A stretch of 64,000 nt of DNA from [Pantoea] beijingensis (GTDB lineage: Bacteria; Pseudomonadota; Gammaproteobacteria; Enterobacterales; Enterobacteriaceae): positions 1,240,001 through 1,304,000 of the forward strand of contig NZ_CP071409.1 in NCBI RefSeq assembly GCF_022647505.1, in the 5' to 3' direction. The notes beneath the pieces were generated by a model that was not told the DNA's origin, ran no database searches, and saw only the letters and a list, made by a program, of their open reading frames with translations. Positions within the stretch are counted from its first letter, which is position 1; every line of letters begins with the position of its first letter. Of the stretch, positions 38,819 through 45,911 are shown one piece after another. Position numbers and translations under genes: made by a program.

Positions 38819-39676
38819 ATGTTGCCTTTATTTCAGGCGCATAGTTATTGGTTACCGAGGTTTTTTTTGAATCACGTTCTGGTTTTAAGCCTGTCAGCAG
38901 TGCTGTTGGCTCTGTTTCTCATTGTTGTGCTGTGGACAAAACGCGGAAAAGTTAAACGTGCCGTCGCGTTATTGCTGCTTGTTATTTCCGTTATGAGCGC
39001 AGTGGCGGTTTATTTTCAAGTGATTGAACCCGCGCAGCGACGTGATGCGCGTCTGCGAAATGCACAGCAGCAGCTTGCAACAACCCCCGTTTACCGCGTG
39101 ATTAAACAGCAGCAGCCAGCGTTGTATAAGCAGCTAAGCGAAGCGCTGAATCAGGCGATACTTCAAGGGATGCCTGCGACTAAAGCGATAAACCAACTGC
39201 GGCCGATGCTGTCGACTTTACTGAATCAACATATTGGTCGTGCCAGCGATGAGACTATTACTCGTTACATGCGATTATCCGTTAGCCAGATGCAATATCT
39301 GCGTACGAAAGATCCGCAGCTCTGTTTTAAATTCCTTTTCCCGCAAGTCAGTGGTGGCGTTAGCATAGGCGATATCTTGCCTGAGAAGCTTATACAGGAT
39401 GATTTACTGCGGACGGAAGAGCTGCTGACATCCAGTATGGGGGCAAATAAAACAATAGATATGCCGGCGGCACGCAAAAGTCTGCAGGGGATTGTCGGTA
39501 CACTTTATGGCCGCTGGGGAAATGATTTGCAGCAGCTTAATATGCCGCCGAACGTGCGCACCGATCGTCCTAAAATATGCGATATGACAATCGACCTCTA
39601 TCGTGCAGTGCTGGAACTCCCCACCGAACAATCGGCAAATGTGCTGCGTATGATGCTGAGCGCGGATGCCCGGTAA
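38819..39676 (+). CDS. Membrane-anchored protein of unknown function
   Basis: This 285-residue protein has two strongly hydrophobic N-terminal helices (about 19-40 and 47-66), then a polar, helical domain of about 215 residues. The soluble domain would be periplasmic if both ends of the helical pair face out. It has two cysteines, in PQLCFKFLFPQ and RPKICDMTID, which could form a disulfide. I do not recognise a family. It is the last gene of the IclR-UspA operon, with GGAAAG upstream of its ATG. Confidence 0.75.
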   Translation: MLPLFQAHSYWLPRFFLNHVLVLSLSAVLLALFLIVVLWTKRGKVKRAVALLLLVISVMSAVAVYFQVIEPAQRRDARLRNAQQQLATTPVYRVIKQQQPALYKQLSEALNQAILQGMPATKAINQLRPMLSTLLNQHIGRASDETITRYMRLSVSQMQYLRTKDPQLCFKFLFPQVSGGVSIGDILPEKLIQDDLLRTEELLTSSMGANKTIDMPAARKSLQGIVGTLYGRWGNDLQQLNMPPNVRTDRPKICDMTIDLYRAVLELPTEQSANVLRMMLSADAR

Positions 39677-39681
39677 CAGGT

Positions 39682-39705
39682 AAAAAAAAGCCCGCTCGCC
39701 GCGGG
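39682..39705 (-). terminator. Minus-strand terminator facing the unknown membrane protein
   Basis: GCCCGC/GCGGGC stem (39690-39695 with 39701-39706) is followed on the minus strand by eight Ts, a strong intrinsic terminator in that direction. On the plus strand there is an A-tract before and no T-run after. No annotated minus-strand gene ends here. Confidence 0.7.
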
Positions 39706-39803
39706 CAGATTAATCTAATCTATTGTAATTGTTGATGTAAAGTTGGTGTGGCACAGGCAACCAGAGGTTGTCGGAAACTATATTGCCACTTGTTGACTGA
39801 AAG

Positions 39804-39825
39804 CGATAAACGGTTAAGTTTATCG
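39804..39825. promoter_or_regulatory. Palindromic operator-like site upstream of a lipoprotein gene
   Basis: Arms CGATAAAC and GTTTATCG with a six-base spacer form a perfect inverted repeat, about 105-125 bases before the lipoprotein start, next to a TTGACT hexamer at 39793. It looks like a repressor or activator site. Confidence 0.5.
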
Positions 39826-39929
39826 ATTCAATCGTTAAAAAGTTGCATAAGCTTCTGTGTTTTACCCCTATTCTGATTGTTATGAAAGACTGGCTTGTTA
39901 TGATGCCGCACCAAAACGGAGGAAAAGAA

Positions 39930-40211
39930 ATGAAAATCCAGATGGCGGGTGCCGTGGCTTTGCTTTTATTGGTTGGATGTACATCCAGTAAGCCCGGTGC
40001 TTTTGAAAAAATTGATGAAGATCCAATTTCCAATACCGTGCAGTATCGATTTAATCCGCAAAAAGTAAATCGTGATGCAATGCTGAGCGACCTTGCCGAA
40101 TATTGTTCCCAAAAAGGGTTTGATATTGCCGAGCCGCTACCGATTCAGGACAGCAACCTGCCGGGATTAAAAAAAGTATGGTATCAGTGTAATTACAGCC
40201 TTAAAGGTTAA
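39930..40211 (+). CDS. Small lipoprotein of unknown function
   Basis: This is a 93-residue protein. The ATG at 39930 behind GGAGGAAAAG gives a signal peptide ending in the lipobox LLLLVGC, with the lipidated cysteine at about residue 17. The mature part has two further cysteines (EYCSQKG and WYQCNYS) that could bridge. Residue +2 after Cys is Thr, so outer-membrane sorting by Lol is expected. The gene stands alone and I do not recognise the family. Confidence 0.8.
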   Translation: MKIQMAGAVALLLLVGCTSSKPGAFEKIDEDPISNTVQYRFNPQKVNRDAMLSDLAEYCSQKGFDIAEPLPIQDSNLPGLKKVWYQCNYSLKG

Positions 40212-40655
40212 AGTTATTCGGCTGTATATATTTCAGACAGAGTAATGCCTCGCGAGAAATAGCCTTTTGGTTCATTTGGGGAATCCCACGCTGAAATGTC
40301 GTCCGTGTACAACGTCCTGTAATGTCAACGCGTTAATTATTATGTCATCTTCCTGCAGCCCCTCAAGCTGCGTCAGTTTGTCCGATGAGTAACACACTAC
40401 CGCTGAGTGGACCGACGAGCCAATCCATTGCCATTGAAAAAATGGGTATTTGGTCTTTTACTCACGAAGAATGGGCGAGAAATTTCTCGCCCAATTGCTT
40501 TACTTCTTTTCTTATATTGCTGTATGCAGGCTTTGCCCACGCTATGAGAGTAATACCCGTCTATTTCAGGCTACAGGTTTTTTGACTGCGCTGTGCGCCC
40601 TGGAACTCAAATTATAGGGGTATAACAAGCTCTCATATTCTTTTGGCGACAACAA
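40212..40655. other. Intergenic region with a perfect 20-bp palindrome and a shrunken ERIC
   Basis: No convincing gene is visible. GGGCGAGAAATTTCTCGCCC at 40473-40492 is a perfect hairpin followed by a T-rich stretch, so it resembles a terminator although no gene ends before it. A short ERIC-like element lies at 40551-40623. An open frame at 40385-40585 runs through the hairpin and is doubtful. Confidence 0.55.
40551..40623. repeat. Internally deleted ERIC element
   Basis: Both ERIC ends are recognisable, AATACCCGTCTATTTCAGG on the left and CTCAAATTATAGGGGTATA on the right, but the whole is only about 73 bases. The central hairpin arms are lost. Confidence 0.6.
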
Positions 40656-40784
40656 CTACCGTCCCCGGTGATGCCATCCACCGTGATGGTAGTCTCTGTG
40701 GCCATGATATCTATCGTGAACAAGACAACCACTTAACATCATTATTACTGCCGCCACGACGGACGTTTTAATGATTATTTTCAT
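40656..40784 (-). CDS. His-rich 42-residue lipoprotein
   Basis: This is a very small gene on the minus strand. The ATG at 40784 has a strong GAGGAGG site. The protein starts MKIIIKTSVVAAVIMML and has a lipobox LSGC with the lipidated Cys at residue 20. The mature 23 residues contain eight histidines plus Arg, Tyr and Gly (VHDRYHGHRDYHHGGWHHR). The composition suggests metal binding at the outer membrane. It is below usual length cut-offs. The nearest neighbour is yhjX, downstream on the same strand. Confidence 0.7.
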   Translation of the reverse strand: MKIIIKTSVVAAVIMMLSGCLVHDRYHGHRDYHHGGWHHRGR

Positions 40785-41075
40785 GGTAAGCCTCCTCACT
40801 TTCAATGAAGAGAACTTTACCTTTTAAAAGTGGAGGAATAATGCCTTAAGTGTAGATTTATTTTAGTAGTTGTGTACGAATGTTACGTATTAATGAGTAT
40901 TTATGTGAGAAATTGAGAATGGAATAAGAATTATATGAATGTTCATCGCCGGAAGCTTTTGTTCACCAGGATATATCTTAAAATCATTCGTTGTGCTCTT
41001 TCTCACCGACTTTGTGCTGAATAAAACGGGCGACCGGGGCAAACGATGCCGCTTACCCCGTTGGTCCATCCGCTA
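40785..41075. other. AT-rich intergenic region between yhjX and the His-rich lipoprotein gene
   Basis: No gene is seen. The region must hold the promoter of the His-rich lipoprotein and the end of yhjX. Just past the yhjX stop is a weak GGGG/CCCC hairpin (about 41029-41060) that may act as its terminator. Confidence 0.45.
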
Positions 41076-42302
41076 TTAGCCGTGGTTATAGGCTTCCTTA
41101 AATGCTGCTACTTTGTTAGGCAAACGAACGATCAGGGACATTATCAGCGAAATAACCAGCAGTGCCATAATCAGGCTGAAGGTAATTGTAAATCCGCCAA
41201 AGAGTGAAGCAATCAGTGATCCCAGCACACTACCGACACCAAAACCAAGGTAGAGCAGGCCGTAATTTTTGGTCAGATTATTCAGCCCGAAAAAATCACT
41301 GACCAGCGAAGGGTAGACGGTGATAGTGCCGCCAAAACTAAAGGCTACGCAGGCAACGGAGATAAAGAAAGTGGTTTCACTCATCTGCGTAAACAGCAGA
41401 ATACTCATGCCCAGTAATGAAATGACCTGAGCCAGGCTGATCACCCGAATACGTGCCATTTTATCAGAAAGCACACCTAATACTAAACGTCCACTCAGGT
41501 TAGCGATGGCAATAACCGTGACAGCGCTGGCTGCGGTTTGCGTGCTGAGATGGACCAGGCCCTCACCGATATCTTTTGCCACACCGATCACATACAGGCC
41601 ACTCATGCAAGCTGTCAGAAACATCAGTGCCAACATCCAGTACTGTGGCATCCGTACCGCTTCTGCCAGCGAGTATTCGCGTGTGCTTTTTACGCCATTA
41701 ACACTGGTGGTTTGTTGCTGAGGAGCATCTTTCATAAACATCGCGCCGATGATGATCATCACCATCGCTATGCCGCCCCAAATCAAAAACGTGGTTTCAA
41801 GACTATTTACGCTTAGCAGATAGCTGCAAATAAATTTAAAACCGAGACTGCCCAAACCATAAGCACCAATAGCACAGGCTGATATCACGCCTTTACGCTC
41901 CGGGAACCATTTTACACAGTTGGAGAGGGTAAGCAGGTAGCCTGCGCCGTCAGCCAGACCAACCAGGACGCCAGCGCTGAGATAGAGCATAAACAGATTG
42001 CTGGCATGTGCGGTGAGGAAGAAGCCAACTGCCATCAGTATACCTGCACCGACGGTGACTTTGCGTACGCCAAATCGTTCTTGCAGCTTCCCCGCAACCG
42101 AGGAGGCAACCGCCAGACCTAAGCTTAGCAGGCCGAAAGAAAACGCGACCTGACTAATCGGTGCATCAAGTTTTTGTGAGAGTTGACTATTGAACAAGCT
42201 CCAAGTGTAAACCGACCCTAAAGCAAATTGAGTAATAATAGTACCGAAGAGGGTTAGCCAGCGTGTGCGATTTATTGTCTTGACTGCTGTTTGCGTGCTC
42301 AT
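41076..42302 (-). CDS. yhjX: Pyruvate-induced MFS transporter YhjX
   Basis: This 408-residue OFA-family MFS protein has twelve hydrophobic segments. It matches E. coli YhjX along most of its length, including TLFGTIITQFALGSVYTWSLF, SQVAFSFGLLSLGLA, LVGLADGAGYLLTLSNCVKW and YWMLALMFLTACMSGLYVIG. In E. coli it is the main target of YpdA/YpdB and is induced by external pyruvate. It is not next to ypdAB in E. coli, whereas here both are in one window and a matching operator lies upstream. Confidence 0.93.
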   Translation of the reverse strand: MSTQTAVKTINRTRWLTLFGTIITQFALGSVYTWSLFNSQLSQKLDAPISQVAFSFGLLSLGLAVASSVAGKLQERFGVRKVTVGAGILMAVGFFLTAHASNLFMLYLSAGVLVGLADGAGYLLTLSNCVKWFPERKGVISACAIGAYGLGSLGFKFICSYLLSVNSLETTFLIWGGIAMVMIIIGAMFMKDAPQQQTTSVNGVKSTREYSLAEAVRMPQYWMLALMFLTACMSGLYVIGVAKDIGEGLVHLSTQTAASAVTVIAIANLSGRLVLGVLSDKMARIRVISLAQVISLLGMSILLFTQMSETTFFISVACVAFSFGGTITVYPSLVSDFFGLNNLTKNYGLLYLGFGVGSVLGSLIASLFGGFTITFSLIMALLVISLIMSLIVRLPNKVAAFKEAYNHG

Positions 42303-42398
42303 GAATTCTCTCCCATAGGGGAATGCTGAAATTGAGCAAATGATAGGGCGAACCAGTTAGCGCAGGGAGGAAACAGCATGAGCTGCTATAAATACGGA

Positions 42399-42429
42399 AT
42401 GAAATGCATTGAGAACGGAATGAACGGCC
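42399..42429 (-). promoter_or_regulatory. YpdB binding site upstream of yhjX
   Basis: On the minus strand GGCCGTTCAT, 11 bases, then TGCATTTCAT. The published YpdB site is GGCATTTCAT repeated directly with an 11-base spacer. The halves match at 8 and 9 of 10 positions, and the spacing is exact. It lies about 97 bases before the yhjX start, with a possible TTTATA -10 box just downstream. Confidence 0.8.
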
Positions 42430-42712
42430 TTGAATACCAGCGTAATTGATAGGGCAGAAGAGAGTAAGGGGTTAAATACGTTAATCAAAATGCATTGATA
42501 TGTAAATAAAAATCATCGATTGATCGGCTGATAGCCCGTGTTATGAATCTGTTCAGCATCCCATTTTTCGTAGATACGCTTACGGAGAGTGTAAATTGCA
42601 CAATATCATCCGGAATGCTCTGATAAATCCCTGTAGGAGCGCTTAAATTCGTATAATTCCCCCAAAAATGGTTTTTTTTGCCAGGCTTAAAATGTGTACA
42701 ACAGGAGGATAT

Positions 42713-42961
42713 ATGAAAGATCGAGCATATGAATCCGTATCTAATGAGGAAGAAGTCTGCTGTCTAATCGGTCAGGCTGTTATTGAACTCAGTGATGCAA
42801 ACCAGCCGGTGAATAAATCGACGTTGTCATTAAAACTCTTATCGATGGCTGACAGAGATAATGATGATGAAAAAGTCATCCTTTACTGGATCGCCAGAAA
42901 AGCCATCATGCAGCCCCATAAATTTAATATTGGGGTAACGCGCTGGGCAAACACGCAGTAG
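42713..42961 (+). CDS. YmgB/AriR-like small regulator
   Basis: This is an 82-residue acidic, helical protein starting at ATG 42713 behind AGGAGGATAT. The core EEEVCCLIGQAVIELSDANQ with later KSTLSLKLLSMADRD resembles the YmgB/AriR family of biofilm and acid-resistance proteins in E. coli (LGQAV, VN-K-L-LKL pattern). The match is moderate and recalled rather than searched. It stands alone between yhjX and tRNA-Arg, in a stretch where E. coli often has phage-derived DNA. Confidence 0.5.
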   Translation: MKDRAYESVSNEEEVCCLIGQAVIELSDANQPVNKSTLSLKLLSMADRDNDDEKVILYWIARKAIMQPHKFNIGVTRWANTQ

Positions 42962-43233
42962 CGTAGGCGGCGGGCAGGGAAGCCAGCCGAATGATCCTGG
43001 CCGCGTATAGTATGTAATCCATGCAGACTGAACTCGTATTCCGCAGTGGTGAGGTCAATATATCTGACAAATTTCACCGCTTCCTACGAAAGTCATTCAT
43101 TTACTGCTTGCTGGTTTGCATTGGATAAAATTGATGTGCGACTGCCAACAAACTAATGCAGACCGATGTGTTAAGGCGGTCTTGCTGTATATGGGAATTT
43201 TCGAACTAAAACGGATGGTAACGAACTAATGAC

Positions 43234-43308
43234 TGGCGTCCCCTGCAGGAATCGAACCTACAACTAGCCCTTAGGAGGGGCTCGTTATATCCATTTAACT
43301 AAGGGGAC
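43234..43308 (-). tRNA. argW: tRNA-Arg (anticodon CCT)
   Basis: The 75-base cloverleaf starts GTCCCCTTAGTTAAATGG, with anticodon arm GCCCCTCCTAAGGGC, T-arm GTAGGTTCGATTCCTGC and an encoded CCA. It matches E. coli argW in nearly every base. The neighbour yfdC is the same. In E. coli this tRNA is a prophage attachment site, but no integrase is seen here. Confidence 0.96.
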
Positions 43309-43318
43309 GAGGGCGGGG

Positions 43319-43347
43319 AGTATAACCTGTTTTTAACTGCTGATTAA
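43319..43347 (-). promoter_or_regulatory. Promoter of the tRNA-Arg gene
   Basis: TTAATC and TATACT are spaced by 17 bases on the minus strand, followed by a C-rich discriminator (CCCCGCCC). The -35 match is weak, but the placement 11 bases before the tRNA is right for a stable RNA gene. Confidence 0.6.
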
Positions 43348-43398
43348 ACACTTAGCCACCCGATTGCTCATTACATCGACAATAAAGTTCGACTATTT

Positions 43399-44313
43399 TT
43401 ACGTCTTCGCTTCGGCACGGTCGGTTTTGTCCTTTTTGGCACGGGCCTCAGCTTTCGCCTTCAAGCTGATTTCATTGCGAATCTGTGCATGACTGATCAG
43501 CGCGAAGATAAAGGTTCCACCGATGATATTTCCCGCCAGCGTGGGCAGGGCAAATGGCCAGATAAACGCGTGCCAGCTTATGCTCCCACTGAAAACCAGG
43601 TAAAGCACCTCTACTGAACCGACCACAATATGCGCTAAATCGCCTAACGCAACCAGCCAGGTCATCATCATAATGACCACAATCTTCGCGGCGCCAGCTG
43701 AGGGGACCATCCACACCATGGTGGCGATGATCCAGCCTGAGACGATCGCATTAGCAAACATCTCAGATGGCGGATTTGCCATCACCTTCTCGCTGATATG
43801 GCTGAAAGCGCTGCGCGTGGCATCGTCAAAAACGGGAAGATGATTAAATGCCAGTGCCGCGAGAGCCGTGCCGATCAGATTACCGACCAGCACGATCCCC
43901 CAAAGTCGAAACAGCAAAAAAAAGTTGCTGCCGCTAGGTTTATGCATAACCGGGAGCACGGCAGTCACCGTGTTTTCGGTAAACAGTTGTTGGCGCGCCA
44001 TGATGACAATCACAAAGCCAAAGGTGTAGCCTAAATTTTCCAGCAAAAAGGCGCCGGGCACATTGGTCAGATGTACCTGAAAAATCCCTTTTGCCATAAG
44101 TGATGCGCCCATTGAAAGTCCGGCGGCGATTGCTGACCAGAGTAGCGCCATACCATCACGTTCTAATTCTTTTTCTCCTTCATAGCGGATCTGCTCGTGG
44201 ATGGCAGCGGCGGCAGAGGGCAATTCCTCCGCATCAACCTCAATGTCTTCCCCTTTAGCTTTCTCTTCGCTTTCCACCTCAACGTCATTCTGTTTATTTT
44301 TTTCTGGTCGCAT
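43399..44313 (-). CDS. yfdC: Formate/nitrite transporter family protein YfdC
   Basis: This is a 304-residue membrane protein (ATG 44313, eight bases from GGGG; ATGs at 44316 and 44319 are possible). It has a charged N-terminal tail of about 48 residues, then six hydrophobic segments of the FNT fold with MARQQLFTENTVTAVLP and ALPTLAGNIIGGTFIFAL. The conserved central motifs match E. coli YfdC. FNT channels move formate or nitrite. The YfdC substrate is not known. The C-terminal tail is Lys/Ala-rich. Confidence 0.92.
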   Translation of the reverse strand: MRPEKNKQNDVEVESEEKAKGEDIEVDAEELPSAAAAIHEQIRYEGEKELERDGMALLWSAIAAGLSMGASLMAKGIFQVHLTNVPGAFLLENLGYTFGFVIVIMARQQLFTENTVTAVLPVMHKPSGSNFFLLFRLWGIVLVGNLIGTALAALAFNHLPVFDDATRSAFSHISEKVMANPPSEMFANAIVSGWIIATMVWMVPSAGAAKIVVIMMMTWLVALGDLAHIVVGSVEVLYLVFSGSISWHAFIWPFALPTLAGNIIGGTFIFALISHAQIRNEISLKAKAEARAKKDKTDRAEAKT

Positions 44314-44614
44314 CATCATTTCCCCGGAAAATTTTTATTGTTGGTATTAAGCGTAGCGGGAAATCCGTCAGGCTTACAGGTCACTGCCAGACTGTTAGTG
44401 TGAGAACAACGTGCCGTTAGTGCTTATTTTTGTGGCATATGCCGACAGAAAAGCCTGGATAAAGAGCATTATCCGGGCGGGCGCTCAAAAAGCTGGGATC
44501 CTGTAAGCCGCCAGCGGGGCGGAGAGTGTCTCGGGGATGAATATATTGGACGTTGAATGCTGAACCGGTAGTACGCTCGCCAGGTATGATTACACATAGA
44601 ATCAGATAAGCAGC
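44314..44614. other. Intergenic region upstream of yfdC
   Basis: No gene is seen. It must carry the yfdC promoter. GATAAAGAGCATTATCCGGGCGGGCG near 44457-44482 contains a small GATAA/TTATC hairpin. No operator is recognised. Confidence 0.4.
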
Positions 44615-44788
44615 ATGCAGAAAAAATGTTCCCTGGCGGCGGAGTATTGTATATTTCTGTATCTGACGGTGTTTTACCCGTTCCAGTGGCAGTGGAAAAC
44701 GGCCGCTGAGTCGCTTTATTCAGATCACCTCAGGATGCAGATAGACGGTGACACGAGTGCTTACTCTAATAAACAATTCTGGAGGTAA
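44615..44788 (+). CDS. Doubtful 57-residue open frame
   Basis: The ORF from ATG 44615 reads MQKKCSLAAEYCIFLYLTVF and ends NKQFWR. It has one hydrophobic patch (residues 9-23) and a polar tail. The ribosome site is weak (GATAAG). I do not recognise it and give it low weight. It fills a 765-base gap between yfdC and mlaA. Confidence 0.25.
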   Translation: MQKKCSLAAEYCIFLYLTVFYPFQWQWKTAAESLYSDHLRMQIDGDTSAYSNKQFWR

Positions 44789-45084
44789 ACCCTTTAGCAA
44801 CAGACTTGAATGCTGTTGAAGGGAAGGCGCTTTAAGTGTAACCGATTAACCTTTAGCACGAAGTATGACGGACATATTCATTATCGCTGATGGTAGCAAA
44901 ATCATGATGCCCGAAGGCCCCTTTTTATGATGCTTCAGGCGCTATGTTTTTGAGCGGTTTCAAGCCAGCGGGCGGTAGTGCTGGCGTAAACTCAGCCATA
45001 TGGCGGTTACCCGCATTTTGCGGTTGAAATGCACTGGCAGCTGTCCTGACGTGGTAATTAATTAATCAGTACAGGGAGAACAAC
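44789..45084. other. Intergenic region before mlaA with ERIC-like traces
   Basis: No gene is seen. TTGAATGCTGTTGAAGGGAA at 44807-44826 and GCACGAAGTATGACGG near 44857 resemble the two ends of a degenerate ERIC. The mlaA promoter must be here. CCCGAAGGCCCCTTTTT near 44912 looks like half of a terminator but lacks a good stem. Confidence 0.4.
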
Positions 45085-45846
45085 ATGAATTACCGCCTGA
45101 CGGGTTTGGCACTGGCAAGCGTATTGCTGGTTGGATGTGCCAGCTCGACGAACAGCGACGAAACGCAAGGGCGCTCCGATCCGCTGGAGGGCTTTAACCG
45201 TACCATGTTCGACTTCAACTATAACGTGTTAGATCCTTATGTTCTGCGCCCGGTTGCGGTGGCATGGCGCGACTACGTGCCAACGCCCGCGCGTACGGGG
45301 CTAGGGAATTTTATGAGTAACCTTGATGAACCGGCTGCGATGGTTAACTCCTTTCTGCGGGGAGATCCCTATCGCGGGATGGTTCACTTCAACCGTTTCT
45401 TCCTGAACACCCTGTTAGGGATGGGAGGGTTTATTGACGTTGCAGGGATGGCGAATCCTAAATTGGCCAGAGAGGAGCCTCAGCGTTTTGGCGGTACGTT
45501 GGGCTCTTATGGTGTCGGTTATGGTCCCTATGTCGAACTTCCCGCTTACGGTAGTTTCACACTGCGTGAAGATGGCGGCGATTATGTGGATACGCTCTAT
45601 CCGGCCCTGAGCTGGTTGACGTTCTGGATGTCGGCAGGCAAATGGGTACTTGAAGGCGTGGAAACGCGTGCGCAGCTGTTAGATTCCGATGCTATACTGC
45701 GTAACTCAGCCGATCCTTATGCCTTTGTTCGTAATGCTTATTTCCAACGCCATGACTTCCTGGCTAGGGGTGGAAAACTGAAGCCGCAGGAAAATCCGAA
45801 CGCTGCCGCGATTGAAGGCGATCTTAATGATATAGATTCCAATTAA
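45085..45846 (+). CDS. mlaA: Outer membrane lipoprotein MlaA (VacJ)
   Basis: MlaA is the outer-membrane part of the Mla system, which removes phospholipids from the outer leaflet. It has 253 residues against 251 in E. coli. The lipobox LLVGC gives Cys18 as the lipidated residue. Conserved runs are DPLEGFNRTMFDFNYNVLD, NLDEPAAMVNSFLRGD and FGGTLGSYGVGYGPYVELP. The ATG at 45085 follows AGGGAGAA. It is monocistronic, with a terminator at 45863-45890. Confidence 0.97.
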   Translation: MNYRLTGLALASVLLVGCASSTNSDETQGRSDPLEGFNRTMFDFNYNVLDPYVLRPVAVAWRDYVPTPARTGLGNFMSNLDEPAAMVNSFLRGDPYRGMVHFNRFFLNTLLGMGGFIDVAGMANPKLAREEPQRFGGTLGSYGVGYGPYVELPAYGSFTLREDGGDYVDTLYPALSWLTFWMSAGKWVLEGVETRAQLLDSDAILRNSADPYAFVRNAYFQRHDFLARGGKLKPQENPNAAAIEGDLNDIDSN

Positions 45847-45862
45847 TCGCTAGCAACAATAA

Positions 45863-45890
45863 AAAAGGCATGTCATTCGACATGCCTTTT
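45863..45890. terminator. Bidirectional terminator between mlaA and fadL
   Basis: Stem AAAAGGCATGTC/GACATGCCTTTT with an ATTC loop, with A-tract and T-tract on its sides, serves both convergent genes. Confidence 0.88.
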
Positions 45891-45911
45891 GCGTTAATAC
45901 AGGTAATTTCA

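Noticed and set aside
40385-40585. 66-residue open frame
   Set aside because: It runs through a perfect 20-bp palindrome and a shrunken ERIC, has no ribosome site and no recognisable domain.
43234-43308. Prophage or genomic island at argW
   Set aside because: No integrase, no direct repeat of the tRNA 3' end and no phage genes are seen on either side. Only a lone YmgB/AriR-like gene is nearby.
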